From: JBGANR01 sp044222225
Lineage (GTDB): Bacteria; Actinomycetota; Actinomycetes; Mycobacteriales; Mycobacteriaceae
Assembly (NCBI GenBank): GCA_044222225.1
Contig: JBGANR010000005.1
Location: 124,001-188,000 of the forward strand
DNA: 64,000 nucleotides
Direction: 5' to 3'
The stretch's first letter is position 1; each line of letters opens with the position of its first letter. Of the stretch, positions 46,706 to 55,858 are shown piece by piece. The position numbers and the translations under genes were made by a program. Below the pieces are notes generated by a model that had not been told where the DNA came from, ran no database searches, and saw only the letters and a program-made list of their open reading frames with translations.

Positions 46706-47905
46706 ATGACCTGCGCCACACCCGAACCCGCGATCGCGGCCGGCGAGGACCCGCGTCGCTACGCCCACCTGCTCGCCGCGGTGTACGACGCCACGATGTC
46801 CGGGGGACGCGGCCCCGCCCGGCCCCGCGCGCTCATCGCAGCGTCGTGGGACCGGGTGCGCGGGCTCGGCGTCGACCCCGACCGGCAGGCGCCCCGGCGG
46901 CCGGTGCGCGACCTCGACGCGCTCCGCGACGCGTCCGGGCTGCGGACCGTCATCGACGACATCACCGGCGGGCTCGGCTGCATCATCGACGGCGGGGAGT
47001 CGATCGTCGTCGTCGCCGATTCGTCCGGACGCGTCCTGTGGCGCAGCGGCGACCGGCGGCTGCTGACGCGCGCCGAGGGCATCGGATTCGCCGAGGGCGC
47101 GAGTTGGCTGGAGGGCGAGGTCGGCACCAACGCGATCGGCACGGCGCTCGCGTCCCGGCGGGCCGTGCAGATCTTCTCGGCCGAGCACTACGTGCGCAGC
47201 CACCACGCCTGGACGTGCGCCGCCGCGCCGATCCGGGACCCGCGGACCGGGCGGCCGCTCGGCGTCGTCGACGTGTCGGGCCCGGCCGCCACCGTCCATC
47301 CGACCACGTTGGGCCTGGTCGGCGCCGTGGCCCTGCTCGCGGAGACGCGTCTGCAGGCGGCGCACTCGCAGTCGCTGGACCGGGTGCGGACGGTGGCCGC
47401 GCCGGTACTCGCCCGACTGTCCGGCCCCGCGCTCGCCGTCGACGGCCACGGTTGGGTCGCCGCCGCGTCCGACCTGCCCGCGCCCACCCGCGTCGCCCTG
47501 CCGCTCGACCTGACGCCCGGCCGGCGGCAGGTCGCCGACCTGGGCGTCTGCGACGTCGAGGCGATCCCCGGCGGCTGGCTCATGCGCGTCGCCGACACCG
47601 AACCGCAGACGTCGACGGCGCTGCTCGACCTCACCGGCCCCACCCCGATCATCGACACCGACGGCCCGCTCGGCCGGCTGCGCCGCGACGTCAGCGCCCG
47701 GCACGCGCAGATCCTCGCCGAACTCGCCGGCGCCCCGGCCGGCCGCTCCGCCGCGCAGCTGGCCGCGGAACTGTTCGGCGACTCGAGCAAGACGGTGACG
47801 ATCCGCGCCGAGATCTCCCGGCTCCGCCGCGCCCACCCGGGGCTCATCACCGGCTCCCCCTACCGCCTCGCGGCCCCGCTGACCGTCCGGGGTCCTCTGG
47901 TCTGA
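46706..47905 (+). CDS. GAF-domain transcriptional regulator
   Basis: 399 aa. The N-terminal part through about residue 240 is a GAF sensor region (SGLRTVIDDITGGLGCIIDG, the EGEVGTNAIGTALASRRAVQ block, HHAWTCAAAPIRDP) like AcoR/NtrC-type activators, but there is no sigma-54 AAA module. The C-terminus has a small winged/HTH region (LAAELFGDSSKTVTIRAEIS). Such proteins activate alcohol, ketone or aromatic oxidation genes in actinobacteria. It is divergent from the monooxygenase and likely controls it. The start codon at 46706 gives the family N-terminus; the frame is open far upstream. Confidence 0.82.
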   Translation: MTCATPEPAIAAGEDPRRYAHLLAAVYDATMSGGRGPARPRALIAASWDRVRGLGVDPDRQAPRRPVRDLDALRDASGLRTVIDDITGGLGCIIDGGESIVVVADSSGRVLWRSGDRRLLTRAEGIGFAEGASWLEGEVGTNAIGTALASRRAVQIFSAEHYVRSHHAWTCAAAPIRDPRTGRPLGVVDVSGPAATVHPTTLGLVGAVALLAETRLQAAHSQSLDRVRTVAAPVLARLSGPALAVDGHGWVAAASDLPAPTRVALPLDLTPGRRQVADLGVCDVEAIPGGWLMRVADTEPQTSTALLDLTGPTPIIDTDGPLGRLRRDVSARHAQILAELAGAPAGRSAAQLAAELFGDSSKTVTIRAEISRLRRAHPGLITGSPYRLAAPLTVRGPLV

Positions 47906-47929
47906 GGACGGCCCGGCGAGGCACTGCCC

Positions 47930-48753
47930 TCACCCCCGGACGGCCGCCAGGTGGTCACCGGCGCGGACGATCGCGCGCAGGTTCTCCCACGCCCGTGGCC
48001 AATCGTGAACGACGTCCTGGTACGTCAAACGGAGCACGACGTACCCCCGTGCCACGGCCTCCCTGTCGCGACGGCGATCCTCGGCATACGCCGCCGGGCT
48101 GTCGTGATGGGCCCGGCTGTCGATCTCGACGATGAGCCGGCGCCCGATCAGGAAGTCGACCCGCCCGACACCGTCGAGCTGCACCTGCACGCCGAACCGG
48201 ACCTTGGCCGACGTCAACCGGAGCCTGACCATCGATTCCGTCCCCGATTCCGAACGCGGCTCACAGCGCTCCACCCGGCGATCACCGGGCAACCACTCCC
48301 GCAGCGTCGCCTGATCCACCAGGCCTTTGTGCAGTAGGGAATCGCAGACGACGACAAGATCTTCGTCGCCGAGACACCGTGCTGCCGACCTGATCGCCAC
48401 CGGAAGCGGATCGATCGGTCGACGGACCGGCGCCAACGGCACCGGGCACCACACCACGCCCCCTTTCGACGCCGGCTCCCGCGACCGCGACCGACGCGCA
48501 TGGACCCGACCGAGTCCCTCCGGAATCCACGCCCCACGCAACCGCAACACGGATACGCAGGTCAGACAACCGCCCGCCGCGACAGCGGCCGCAACCTCCG
48601 CGACGCCCGGCCCGCCGAGTACCAACCCCGTCGGATCCGGGTCAGCCCGTCGCAGCCCTGCCGCAACTGCGCCTTGGTGTATCCGAGATCCATCAACTGC
48701 GCAGCGCTGATCACCCCGCCCTGCTCCCGCAATAAGACATCCAGCCCATTCAT
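47930..48753 (-). pseudogene. AbiEi-HTH/DUF559 endonuclease-like protein, one frameshift
   Basis: The start (ATG 48753) gives a winged-helix opening, LREQGGVISAAQLMDLGYTK then RRGWYSAG. Near 48620, in a G/C run, the frame changes and continues as GVAEVAAAVAAGGCLTCVS, ending in a DUF559 (Vsr-like) domain with VDFLIGRRLIVEIDS and RRRDREAVARGYVVLRLTYQDV. Adding one base restores the usual fusion of about 273 residues. Intact relatives are abundant in actinobacteria; function unknown, nuclease fold likely. Confidence 0.75.
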
Positions 48754-48818
48754 GACAGCCCCCCGCACGGATTCTCATCCGCCACGGACCGGTTGTCACG
48801 CTCGCTATCCACAGGCGC

Positions 48819-48893
48819 GGATCCAAACTGCCGCTACAGCGATGGATAACCCGTATACGAGGTTATCGACGCCATCTCGAGCAGTTTGGATCC
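48819..48893. repeat. Palindromic intergenic repeat, copy A
   Basis: Outer arms GGATCCAAACTGC (48819-48831) and its exact complement (48881-48893); inner arms GATAACC/GGTTATC around CGTATACG. It ends one base before the acyltransferase stop codon. A diverged copy with the same layout is at 58629-58700. Confidence 0.75.
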
Positions 48894-48894
48894 G

Positions 48895-49638
48895 TCAATG
48901 ACGCTTGCGCAGCTTCTCCGCCTGCTCGGCGGCATCCATCGCGTTCGCCTCGTCGAGCGTGGGCGCACTTCCGCCGAGGCGAGCCGGCACCCAGTACGCA
49001 CCGGCGGGGTGCTCAGGGTAGGCATCCTGCAGGTCGAGCAGTTTGCGGCCCATGACCTCGCGCAGACGAGCGGTCAGCTCCTCCGGCGGCCCGACGGGAT
49101 CCAGCGGCTCACAGACGCCCACGAAGATCGGAGTGTTGGTCCGGCCGAGGTGCTTGGGATGCCCCTTCGTCCACACCCGCTGGGCACCCCAGACGACGTG
49201 CGGCACGATCGGCACGCCGGCCTCGATCGCCATCCGCGCCGCGCCGGACTTGAACGCCTTGAGCTCGAAGCTGCGGCTGATCGTCGCCTCCGGGTAGACG
49301 CCGACGAGTTCCCCGGCCGTGAGGCTCTCGACGGCCGCGCGATAGCTGTCGGCGCCGGCCGCCCGGTCGACCGGGATGTGCTTGAGCCCCCGCATGATCG
49401 GCCCCGAGATCTTGTTGTCGAAGACCTCTTTCTTGGCCATGTACCGGATCTTGCGCCGCCCCCGCTTGTACGCCGGATACCCGGCGTAGGTGAAGTCGAG
49501 GTAGCCGGTGTGGTTGACCGCGATGACGGCACCCCCGGTCCGCGGTATGTTCTCCACCCCGCTGAGGGTGAACGCGATGCCCTCGACGGCCCACAGGCCT
49601 CGGGCTACCTGCAGGATCGAGTCGTACAGCGGTTCCAC
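48895..49638 (-). CDS. 1-acylglycerol-3-phosphate-type acyltransferase (second copy)
   Basis: 247 aa from a GTG at 49638; TAGGAT is six bases upstream, so leaderless. PlsC motifs NHTGYLDF, KHIPVDRAAG, YPEATISRS and VPIVPHVVWGAQRVWTKG match the protein at 38352-39203, of which it is a paralogue without the long charged tail. It probably acts on glycerophospholipids or related lipids at the membrane. Confidence 0.87.
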   Translation of the reverse strand: MEPLYDSILQVARGLWAVEGIAFTLSGVENIPRTGGAVIAVNHTGYLDFTYAGYPAYKRGRRKIRYMAKKEVFDNKISGPIMRGLKHIPVDRAAGADSYRAAVESLTAGELVGVYPEATISRSFELKAFKSGAARMAIEAGVPIVPHVVWGAQRVWTKGHPKHLGRTNTPIFVGVCEPLDPVGPPEELTARLREVMGRKLLDLQDAYPEHPAGAYWVPARLGGSAPTLDEANAMDAAEQAEKLRKRH

Positions 49639-49760
49639 GCCTCGATCCTAGAGGCGGGACCGTCGGCCGGACCGGCGAAGCCGGATTGCCACCCCGGTCG
49701 AGGACTTTCGGACGCCGACTAGGCTGAGGCCCGATCGAACTCGACGAAAGGCCCTTCACA

Positions 49761-51335
49761 GTGCAGGTCACCAGCGTCGGCCACGCAGGCTTCCACATCC
49801 AGACCGCGGCCGGATCCATCCTCTGCGACCCGTGGGTGAACCCCGCGTACTTCGCATCGTGGTTCCCCTTCCCGGACAACACCGAGTTGGATTGGAAGGC
49901 TCTCGGCGACTGCGACTACCTCTACGTGTCGCATCTGCACCGCGACCACTTCGACGAGCGCAACCTCGTCGAGAACATCAACAAGGACACGACCGTCCTG
50001 CTCCCGGACTACCCGGTGCCCGACCTCAAGCGCGAGCTCGAGCGGCTCGGCTTCACCAAGTTCGTCGAGACCGAGGACTCCAAGAAGCACCGCGTCTCCG
50101 GCCCCAAGGGCGACCTCGAGGTCATGATCATCGCGCTGCGGGCGCCTGCCGACGGTCCCATCGGCGATTCGGGCCTCATCGTCTCCGACGGCGAGACCGT
50201 CTGTTTCAACATGAACGACGCGCGCCCGATCGACCTCGACGTCATCCGCGACGAGTTCGGCCACGTCGACATCCACCTGCTGCAGTACTCGGGCGCCATC
50301 TGGTATCCGATGGTCTACGACATCCCCAAGCGGTCCAAGACCAACTTCGCCGCTCAGAAGCGCCAGCGCGGCATGGACCGGGCCCGCAGCTACATCGAGC
50401 AGGTCGACGCGACGTGGGTGGTGCCGTCCGCCGGCCCGCCGGTCTTCCTCGACCCCGAGCTGCGCGATCTCAACGACGACCACGAGGATCCGGGCAACAT
50501 CTTCCCGGACCAGCTGACCTTTCTCGACCAGATGCGCGAGCACGGGACCGACGACGGCGCCCGGCACCGCGGTCTGCTCATGATCCCCGGCTCGGTCGCC
50601 GAACTGCGCGGCAGCGACCTGATCGAGCTCTCCCATCCGTTCCCGCCGGACGAGATCTGGAACGACAAGGCCGCCTACATCGAGATGATGGCCGAGAAGT
50701 TCGCGCCCGTCCTCGCCGCCGAGAAGGCGTCGTGGGCACCGGCCGAGGGCGAGCCGCTGCTGCCCGCGCTCAAGGCCAAGTTCGAGCCGATCATGGCGCA
50801 GTCCGACCTGATCTGCGACGGCATCGGCTACCCCGTCGGCATCGTCCTGGGCGGCAAGGACGACCCGGATGCCGAGGTCGTCGTCCTCGACTTCCCGAAC
50901 CGCGTCGTCCGCGAGCGGCAGGACGGCGACGGCAAGTACCGCTACGGCTTCCGCATCGCGCCCGAGCTGGTGCGTACCGTGCTGCGCGACGACGAGCCCG
51001 ACTGGGTCAACACGATCTTCCTGTCGACGCGCTTCACCACCTGGCGCATCGGCGGCTACAACGAGTACCTCTACACCTTCTTCAAGTGCCTCACCGACGA
51101 GCGCATCGCCTACGCCGACGGCTGGTTCAACGAGGCGCATGACGACTCGGCGACCATCGAGAAGGACGGCTGGCAGATCCAGCGCCGCTGCCCGCACCTC
51201 AAGGCCGACCTCAGCAAGTTCGGCGTCGTCGAGGGCGAGAAGCTGACGTGCAACCTGCACGGCTGGCAGTGGGATCTACCCACCGGCCGCTGCCTGACGT
51301 CCAAGGGCCACGAGCTGCGCTCGGAGAAGGCCTGA
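49761..51335 (+). CDS. MBL-fold hydrolase with C-terminal Rieske domain
   Basis: 524 aa. The metallo-beta-lactamase metal motif YVSHLHRDHFD (HxHxDH) is at about residues 54-64. At the C-terminus RRCPHLKADLSKFG and TCNLHGWQWDLPTGRC give the CxH...CxxH ligands of a Rieske [2Fe-2S] cluster. The combination resembles Rv3818 and the sialic-acid hydroxylase-like/UlaG-type proteins; no substrate is known. GTG start at 49761 after AAAGG. It is single, divergent from the acyltransferase and ends at a terminator facing serS. Confidence 0.88.
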   Translation: MQVTSVGHAGFHIQTAAGSILCDPWVNPAYFASWFPFPDNTELDWKALGDCDYLYVSHLHRDHFDERNLVENINKDTTVLLPDYPVPDLKRELERLGFTKFVETEDSKKHRVSGPKGDLEVMIIALRAPADGPIGDSGLIVSDGETVCFNMNDARPIDLDVIRDEFGHVDIHLLQYSGAIWYPMVYDIPKRSKTNFAAQKRQRGMDRARSYIEQVDATWVVPSAGPPVFLDPELRDLNDDHEDPGNIFPDQLTFLDQMREHGTDDGARHRGLLMIPGSVAELRGSDLIELSHPFPPDEIWNDKAAYIEMMAEKFAPVLAAEKASWAPAEGEPLLPALKAKFEPIMAQSDLICDGIGYPVGIVLGGKDDPDAEVVVLDFPNRVVRERQDGDGKYRYGFRIAPELVRTVLRDDEPDWVNTIFLSTRFTTWRIGGYNEYLYTFFKCLTDERIAYADGWFNEAHDDSATIEKDGWQIQRRCPHLKADLSKFGVVEGEKLTCNLHGWQWDLPTGRCLTSKGHELRSEKA

Positions 51336-51344
51336 CCGCGAACC

Positions 51345-51371
51345 GGCGGCCGTCCCCGCGGGGCGGCCGCC
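51345..51371. terminator. Bidirectional terminator between MBL-Rieske gene and serS
   Basis: Interrupted GC stem GGCGGCCG/CGGCCGCC with an inner CCC/GGG pair, followed on the plus strand by GTTTCTC; both genes converge on it. Confidence 0.7.
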
Positions 51372-51377
51372 GTTTCT

Positions 51378-52637
51378 CTAGCGCGGCTCGATGACCTCGA
51401 CGCCGACGTACGGCACCAGCGCCGCCGGCACCCGCACCGAGCCGTCCGGCTGCTGGTGGTTCTCGAGGATCGCGACGATCCAGCGGGTCGTCGCGAGCGT
51501 GCCGTTGAGCGTCGCCGCGATCTGCGGCCGGCCCGCGTCGTCGCGATAGCGCACCGACAGGCGCCGGGCCTGGAACGTCGTGCAGTTGGACGTCGACGTC
51601 AGTTCCCGGTAGCGGCCCTGCGTCGGCACCCAGGCCTCGCAGTCGAACTTCCGGGCCGCGGACGAGCCGAGGTCGCCGGCCGCGACGTCGATGATCCGGT
51701 AGGGCACCTCGATCGCCGCGAGCATCTTGCGCTGCCAGTGCAGCAGCCGCCGGTGCTCGGCCCGGGCGTCCTCGGGCTTGCAGTAGACGAAGCCCTCGAC
51801 CTTGTCGAACTGGTGCACCCGGATGATGCCGCGGGTGTCCTTGCCATAGCTGCCGGCCTCGCGCCGGAAGCAGCTCGACCAGCCCGCGTAGCGCTTCGGG
51901 CCGTCCGAGAGGTCGAGGATCTCGTTCGAATGGTACCCGGCGAGCGCCACCTCGGACGTCCCGACCAGGTACAGGTCGTCGCCCTTGTCCAGGCGGTAGA
52001 CCTCGTCGGCGTGGGCGCCGAGGAAGCCGGTGCCCTCCATGATCTCCGGGCGCACGAGCACCGGCGGGATCATCATCGAGAAGCCGGCCTCGGTCGCCGT
52101 CCGGGCGCCGAGCTGCAACAGCCCCAACTGCAGCAGCGCACCGACGCCGGTGAGGAAGTAGAACCGCGAGCCGGAGACCTTCGCGCCGCGCTCCATGTCG
52201 AGCAGCCCGAGCGACTCGCCGAGTTCGAGGTGGTCCTTCGGGGCGACGATTTCGGGCAGGTCACCGACGTGCTCGAGGACCACGTAGTCGTCCTCGCCGC
52301 CGGCCGGCACGCCGTCCTCGATGACGTTGCCGATCGCCCGGTGCGCCGCCGTCATCTGCGCCTCGGCCGCACTCTGCTCCTTGCCCGCGGCCTCGACCTG
52401 CGCCGACAGCTCCTTGGCCGCCGCCAGGATCGCGGGCCGCTCCTGCGGCGACGCCTTGCCGACGCGCTTGCCGATCGCCTTGTGCTCGGCGCGCAACCGG
52501 TCGGCGGCGGCGATGGCCTCGCGGCGCGCCGCGTCGGCGTCGAGCAGGGCGTCGACGAGGGCCGGATCCTCGCCCCGCGCCCGCTGGGACGCGCGGACGG
52601 CGTCGGGATCCTCGCGCAACACCTTGACGTCGATCAT
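51378..52637 (-). CDS. serS: Seryl-tRNA synthetase
   Basis: 419 aa, the normal length. N-terminal coiled-coil tRNA-binding arm (residues ~30-100, RAEHKAIGKRVGKASPQERP), then the class II catalytic core: GTSEVALAGYH, motif 2 CFRREAGSYGKDTRGIIRVHQF and motif 3 TLNGTLATTRWIVAILENHQ. It charges tRNA-Ser. The ATG at 52637 follows TAGGAT at seven bases, so leaderless; the frame is open far upstream. Confidence 0.97.
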   Translation of the reverse strand: MIDVKVLREDPDAVRASQRARGEDPALVDALLDADAARREAIAAADRLRAEHKAIGKRVGKASPQERPAILAAAKELSAQVEAAGKEQSAAEAQMTAAHRAIGNVIEDGVPAGGEDDYVVLEHVGDLPEIVAPKDHLELGESLGLLDMERGAKVSGSRFYFLTGVGALLQLGLLQLGARTATEAGFSMMIPPVLVRPEIMEGTGFLGAHADEVYRLDKGDDLYLVGTSEVALAGYHSNEILDLSDGPKRYAGWSSCFRREAGSYGKDTRGIIRVHQFDKVEGFVYCKPEDARAEHRRLLHWQRKMLAAIEVPYRIIDVAAGDLGSSAARKFDCEAWVPTQGRYRELTSTSNCTTFQARRLSVRYRDDAGRPQIAATLNGTLATTRWIVAILENHQQPDGSVRVPAALVPYVGVEVIEPR

Positions 52638-52644
52638 TCTGACG

Positions 52645-52650
52645 ATCCTA
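52645..52650 (-). promoter_or_regulatory. -10 box of leaderless serS promoter
   Basis: TAGGAT on the minus strand, seven bases before the ATG at 52637. Confidence 0.55.
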
Positions 52651-52660
52651 AGAGCTGGCG

Positions 52661-53377
52661 TCAGAGCGTCGTGCGGCGGGCGACGAGCCAGGCCGCGGCC
52701 GTCGCCGCCACCGCGCCGGCCCACGGCAGCAGCACCAGCGAGACGATCCGCGGGGTGTCGACGAGGAACGAGCCGATGTCGCCCCACGCCTTCGCCCAGG
52801 TCACGACGATGACGAGCAGTCCGCCGAGCACGATCGACGCGGCCAGCAGCATCACGGTGCCCTTGGTCTTCCATCGCCCGCCCACCGCGCCGAGGACGAG
52901 TCCGACGGCCGAGAGAAGCGCGAGCACGGCGACGTTGGCCAGCCAGTCCAGGACGAGCGAACCGGTGAGCAGAGATCCGATCCCGAAGAAGACGAGCTGG
53001 ACGCCCCAGCCGTCCGTGGCTCGCTCGACGACGCCGAGCAGCACGATGACGGTGGCGAGCGCTACCGCCTGCCCGCCGAGGACGACGAGGGTGGCGACGA
53101 AGAAGTCGCGCCGCGTCACACCGAGTCCCAGGGCGAACGGGAACGTGCCGACCATCGCCGTGATGGTGAAGGCCAGCGCGAAGCCGTATCCCGCGGTGAC
53201 GCCGCCGGAGACGATCTGCGCACCGACCAGGGCGGAGACGACGTAGTTGATGGCGAACGCCGTACCGAGCATCCCGACCGGCCAGCCGACGGCGAGCAGC
53301 AGTTGCGTGCGGTAGATGAGCGCGGCGGACCGCACCCGGTCGACGGCCGACCGGGGCGGCAGAGCTGTGGCGGTCAT
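52661..53377 (-). CDS. ABC-2-type transporter permease
   Basis: 238 aa with about six hydrophobic helices (for example LLLAVGWPVGMLGTAF, TAMVGTFPFALGLGVTRRDF, VIVLLGVV, VAVLALLSAVGLVLGAVGG, VMLLAASIVLGGLLVIVV). The GVTRRDFF motif in the loop after helix 2 is common in YtrC/fluoroquinolone-type permeases. The ATG overlaps the stop of the ATP-binding subunit gene (ATGA), and both lie under the GntR regulator. Substrate unknown; antibiotic or cell-wall stress export is usual for the family. Confidence 0.82.
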   Translation of the reverse strand: MTATALPPRSAVDRVRSAALIYRTQLLLAVGWPVGMLGTAFAINYVVSALVGAQIVSGGVTAGYGFALAFTITAMVGTFPFALGLGVTRRDFFVATLVVLGGQAVALATVIVLLGVVERATDGWGVQLVFFGIGSLLTGSLVLDWLANVAVLALLSAVGLVLGAVGGRWKTKGTVMLLAASIVLGGLLVIVVTWAKAWGDIGSFLVDTPRIVSLVLLPWAGAVAATAAAWLVARRTTL

Positions 53378-54261
53378 GAGTGTGTCTCCCTTCGCGGAGC
53401 GGCGGCGGCCAGCACGAGGTCCTGCAGCCCGAGCGACGCCGTCGTCAGCCCGCGGGCCGACGCCTCGGCGCGCGCGGCCGCGTCGAGGCGCGGCAGGCTC
53501 GCTCGGGCGAGGGTGTCGAGCCGCGAGAACGCGAGCACCTCACGTCCGGAGATGAACGAGATGACGGCGTCGGCCGGCCCGCTGACCTCGGCGGCGCTGC
53601 CGCGCAGGTCTTCGGCCGGGGCGTCGAGGACCACGCGGCCGCGATCGAGGACGACGACGTTCTCAACGATGTCGGCGACCTCGTCGATGAGATGCGTCGA
53701 GAGGACGACCGTCCGCGGCCGCTCGGCGACGTCGGCGAGCAGCCGGTCGTAGAACATCCGGCGGGAGACGGCGTCGAGGCCGAGGTAGGGCTCGTCGAAG
53801 AAGGTCAGCGGCGCCCGCGACGCGAGCCCGATGACGACGCCGAGCGCCGACAGCATGCCGCGGGAGAGCTTCTTGACGCGCCGGCGGGCCGGCAGTCCGA
53901 AGTCGGCAAGCAGGTCGGCGGCGAACTCGCGATCCCACCGGGGCATGACGGCGGCGGCCGCGCTGAGCGCCTGGCCGACGCGGACGTCGTCGGGATAGCG
54001 CTGCGATTCCCGGATGAACGTGACGTCGCCGAGCACCCTCGGATTCTCGAACGGCGCCTCGCCGAACACCGTCACCTCGCCGGCGGTCTGCCAGTCGAGG
54101 CCGGTGAGGATCTTCATCAGCGTCGTCTTGCCCGCGCCGTTGCGGCCGAGCAGACCGTGGATCGTGTTCTCGGCGATGTCGAAGCTGACGTCCGCCAGCG
54201 CCTCGACGTCGCCGTAGGTTCTGCCGACGCCCCGCAGGGACGCCGCGATACGTTCTGTCAC
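53374..54261 (-). CDS. ABC transporter ATP-binding protein
   Basis: 295 aa from a GTG at 54261 overlapping the GntR stop (GTGA). Walker A GLLGRNGAGKTTLM, an LSRGMLSALG signature in place of LSGGQ, Walker B APLTFFDEPYLGLD and H-loop STHLID. The RESQRYPDDV Q-loop replacement is usual for YtrB-like subunits. The C-terminal part senses or binds the permease. It powers the adjacent permease. Confidence 0.92.
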   Translation of the reverse strand: MTERIAASLRGVGRTYGDVEALADVSFDIAENTIHGLLGRNGAGKTTLMKILTGLDWQTAGEVTVFGEAPFENPRVLGDVTFIRESQRYPDDVRVGQALSAAAAVMPRWDREFAADLLADFGLPARRRVKKLSRGMLSALGVVIGLASRAPLTFFDEPYLGLDAVSRRMFYDRLLADVAERPRTVVLSTHLIDEVADIVENVVVLDRGRVVLDAPAEDLRGSAAEVSGPADAVISFISGREVLAFSRLDTLARASLPRLDAAARAEASARGLTTASLGLQDLVLAAAAPRRETHS

Positions 54262-54629
54262 GAGCCGCCTTCCTTTCTGTAGCCCTCGATCATGGCCGCC
54301 ACCTGCGCGTCCGACAGTCCGAGCTTGGCCGCCTCGGCCAGCAGCGGACCGATGTACTGCGCCACGAAGGCCTGTCGCCGACGCGCCCGGAGCGCCTCTC
54401 GCGCACCGGCCGCGACGAACATCCCGATGCCGCGGCGCTTGTAGACGACGCCCTCGGCGGCGAGCAGGTTCAGCCCTTTCGCGGCCGTCGCCGGGTTGAT
54501 GCGGTGGAACGCCGCGAGTTCGTTGGTCGACGGCACCTGCGACTCCTCCGGAAAAGAACCGTCGACGATCCCGTTCTCGATCAGCTCGGCGATCTGCTGG
54601 AAGATCGGCCGACCCTCGTCCAACGCCAT
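54258..54629 (-). CDS. GntR-family (YtrA subfamily) repressor
   Basis: 123 aa. The winged HTH is GRPIFQQIAELIENGIVDGS, then EESQVPSTNELAAFHRINPATAAKGLNLL; a short C-terminal helical pair replaces the usual ligand domain, as in YtrA. It heads a three-gene operon GntR-ABC ATPase-permease with overlapping stops, and likely represses it. AGGTGG lies five bases before the ATG at 54629 (a GTG lies one codon earlier). A near-palindrome lies 18 bases upstream. Confidence 0.88.
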   Translation of the reverse strand: MALDEGRPIFQQIAELIENGIVDGSFPEESQVPSTNELAAFHRINPATAAKGLNLLAAEGVVYKRRGIGMFVAAGAREALRARRRQAFVAQYIGPLLAEAAKLGLSDAQVAAMIEGYRKEGGS

Positions 54630-54646
54630 CACCCACCTACTCAGCT

Positions 54647-54661
54647 GGTTAGTTACTTACC
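54647..54661. promoter_or_regulatory. Putative GntR operator
   Basis: 15-base near-palindrome GGTTAGTTACTTACC, one mismatch, 18 bases before the GntR start. It fits an autoregulatory site. Confidence 0.5.
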
Positions 54662-54723
54662 TAATGAACCATAGAGCGCGTCCGCCGCCGACGCAACCCC
54701 GGCCCTCGTCGACGGCCGTCCGG

Positions 54724-54729
54724 CATAAT
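54724..54729 (+). promoter_or_regulatory. -10 box of leaderless promoter
   Basis: CATAAT, seven bases before the ATG at 54737 of the septum-formation gene; among the clearest leaderless starts here. Confidence 0.6.
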
Positions 54730-54736
54730 GGCGGCG

Positions 54737-55858
54737 ATGTCTTCCTCCCCCGCCCGGTCCGCGGGCCGCGTCCGCGCGACGCTGGCCGCCGCGGCCGTGG
54801 GCGCCGTCGTGGCGTGCGCCGCCGGTGTGGCCGCCGGCCAGTTCGACGACCGAGGCGACCTGTCGAGCGCCCCGGCCGGTACGGAGTCCACGAAACGTCC
54901 CAAGATCGAGACCGATTTCGATCGCTCGACACCCGGCTCCTGCCTCGTCTGGGACGGCCTGGACGCCGGGCTCGCCCGCGCGGTGCCGTGCGCCGAACCG
55001 CACACCTTCGAGGTCGCCGCCGACGTCGACGCCGCCACCCTCGACCCCGCGGTCTTCGGCCCGGACGCGCCCTACCCGTCGATCGAGGCGCTCAGCGGCG
55101 CCGCGGCCGCGGCCTGCCCTAAGGCCGTCGAGCGCTACATCGGCGCGCCGCTGGATCCGAACGGCCGGTTCAGCGTGCAGCTCATGGTGTCCGGCGAACT
55201 GCGCTGGACCGAGCACGACGAGCGGACGCTGCGCTGCGGCGTCCAGACGACGGCGTCGACGGGCGAACCGGCGCGCGTCGAGGGCTCGATCAAGGGCCAG
55301 GACCAGGCGCTGCGCTGGCCGGCGGGCACGTGCGTCGGCATCGATCCGAAGACCAAGCAGGCCACCGACCCGGTCGACTGCAGCGCACCGCACGCCTTCG
55401 AGGTGGTGGGCGACGTCGACCTCGGCAAGAAGTTCGGGGCATACGGCAGCAGGAAGCCGTGGCCGGGCGTGAAGCCGCAGAACGACTACCTCGCCGAACA
55501 GTGCGTCGCCGTCACGGACAAGTACCTGGGCAAGGGCGGGCTCGACAAGTCGCCCCTCAACCTGCAGTGGGTGCCCGTCGCCAAGGAGAGCTGGGCGGCG
55601 CCGAGCCGGCGCGCCGTCTGCTATCTCGCGCTGCCCGACGGCAACGGCTTCGCCACGATCGTCGGCGCGGCGAAGAGCACCGGCCTGCTCGTCAACGGCC
55701 GCCGGCCTGCGCCGCCGAAGACGGACGACACGCGTCCCTCGCCGACACCCGTCCCGCTGCCGCCGGGTTACACGCCGGGGGCACCGCAGCCGGCCCCGGG
55801 CGCCGGCGAGACCGAGGAGCACGACCACCCGCACTTCGTCGATCCGGCACCGGCGTGA
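54737..55858 (+). CDS. Septum formation family membrane protein
   Basis: 373 aa. A membrane anchor (residues ~14-35) is followed by two Septum_form-type units, each with a paired Cys and a PHxFEV element: CLVWDGLDAGLARAVPC...EPHTFEVAADVD, and CVGIDPKTKQATDPVDC...APHAFEVVGDVD. The tail is Pro-rich. The homologue in M. tuberculosis is Rv3835, of unknown exact role. The ATG at 54737 has CATAAT seven bases upstream; three codons earlier lies another in-frame ATG. The next gene starts inside its stop. Confidence 0.87.
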   Translation: MSSSPARSAGRVRATLAAAAVGAVVACAAGVAAGQFDDRGDLSSAPAGTESTKRPKIETDFDRSTPGSCLVWDGLDAGLARAVPCAEPHTFEVAADVDAATLDPAVFGPDAPYPSIEALSGAAAAACPKAVERYIGAPLDPNGRFSVQLMVSGELRWTEHDERTLRCGVQTTASTGEPARVEGSIKGQDQALRWPAGTCVGIDPKTKQATDPVDCSAPHAFEVVGDVDLGKKFGAYGSRKPWPGVKPQNDYLAEQCVAVTDKYLGKGGLDKSPLNLQWVPVAKESWAAPSRRAVCYLALPDGNGFATIVGAAKSTGLLVNGRRPAPPKTDDTRPSPTPVPLPPGYTPGAPQPAPGAGETEEHDHPHFVDPAPA

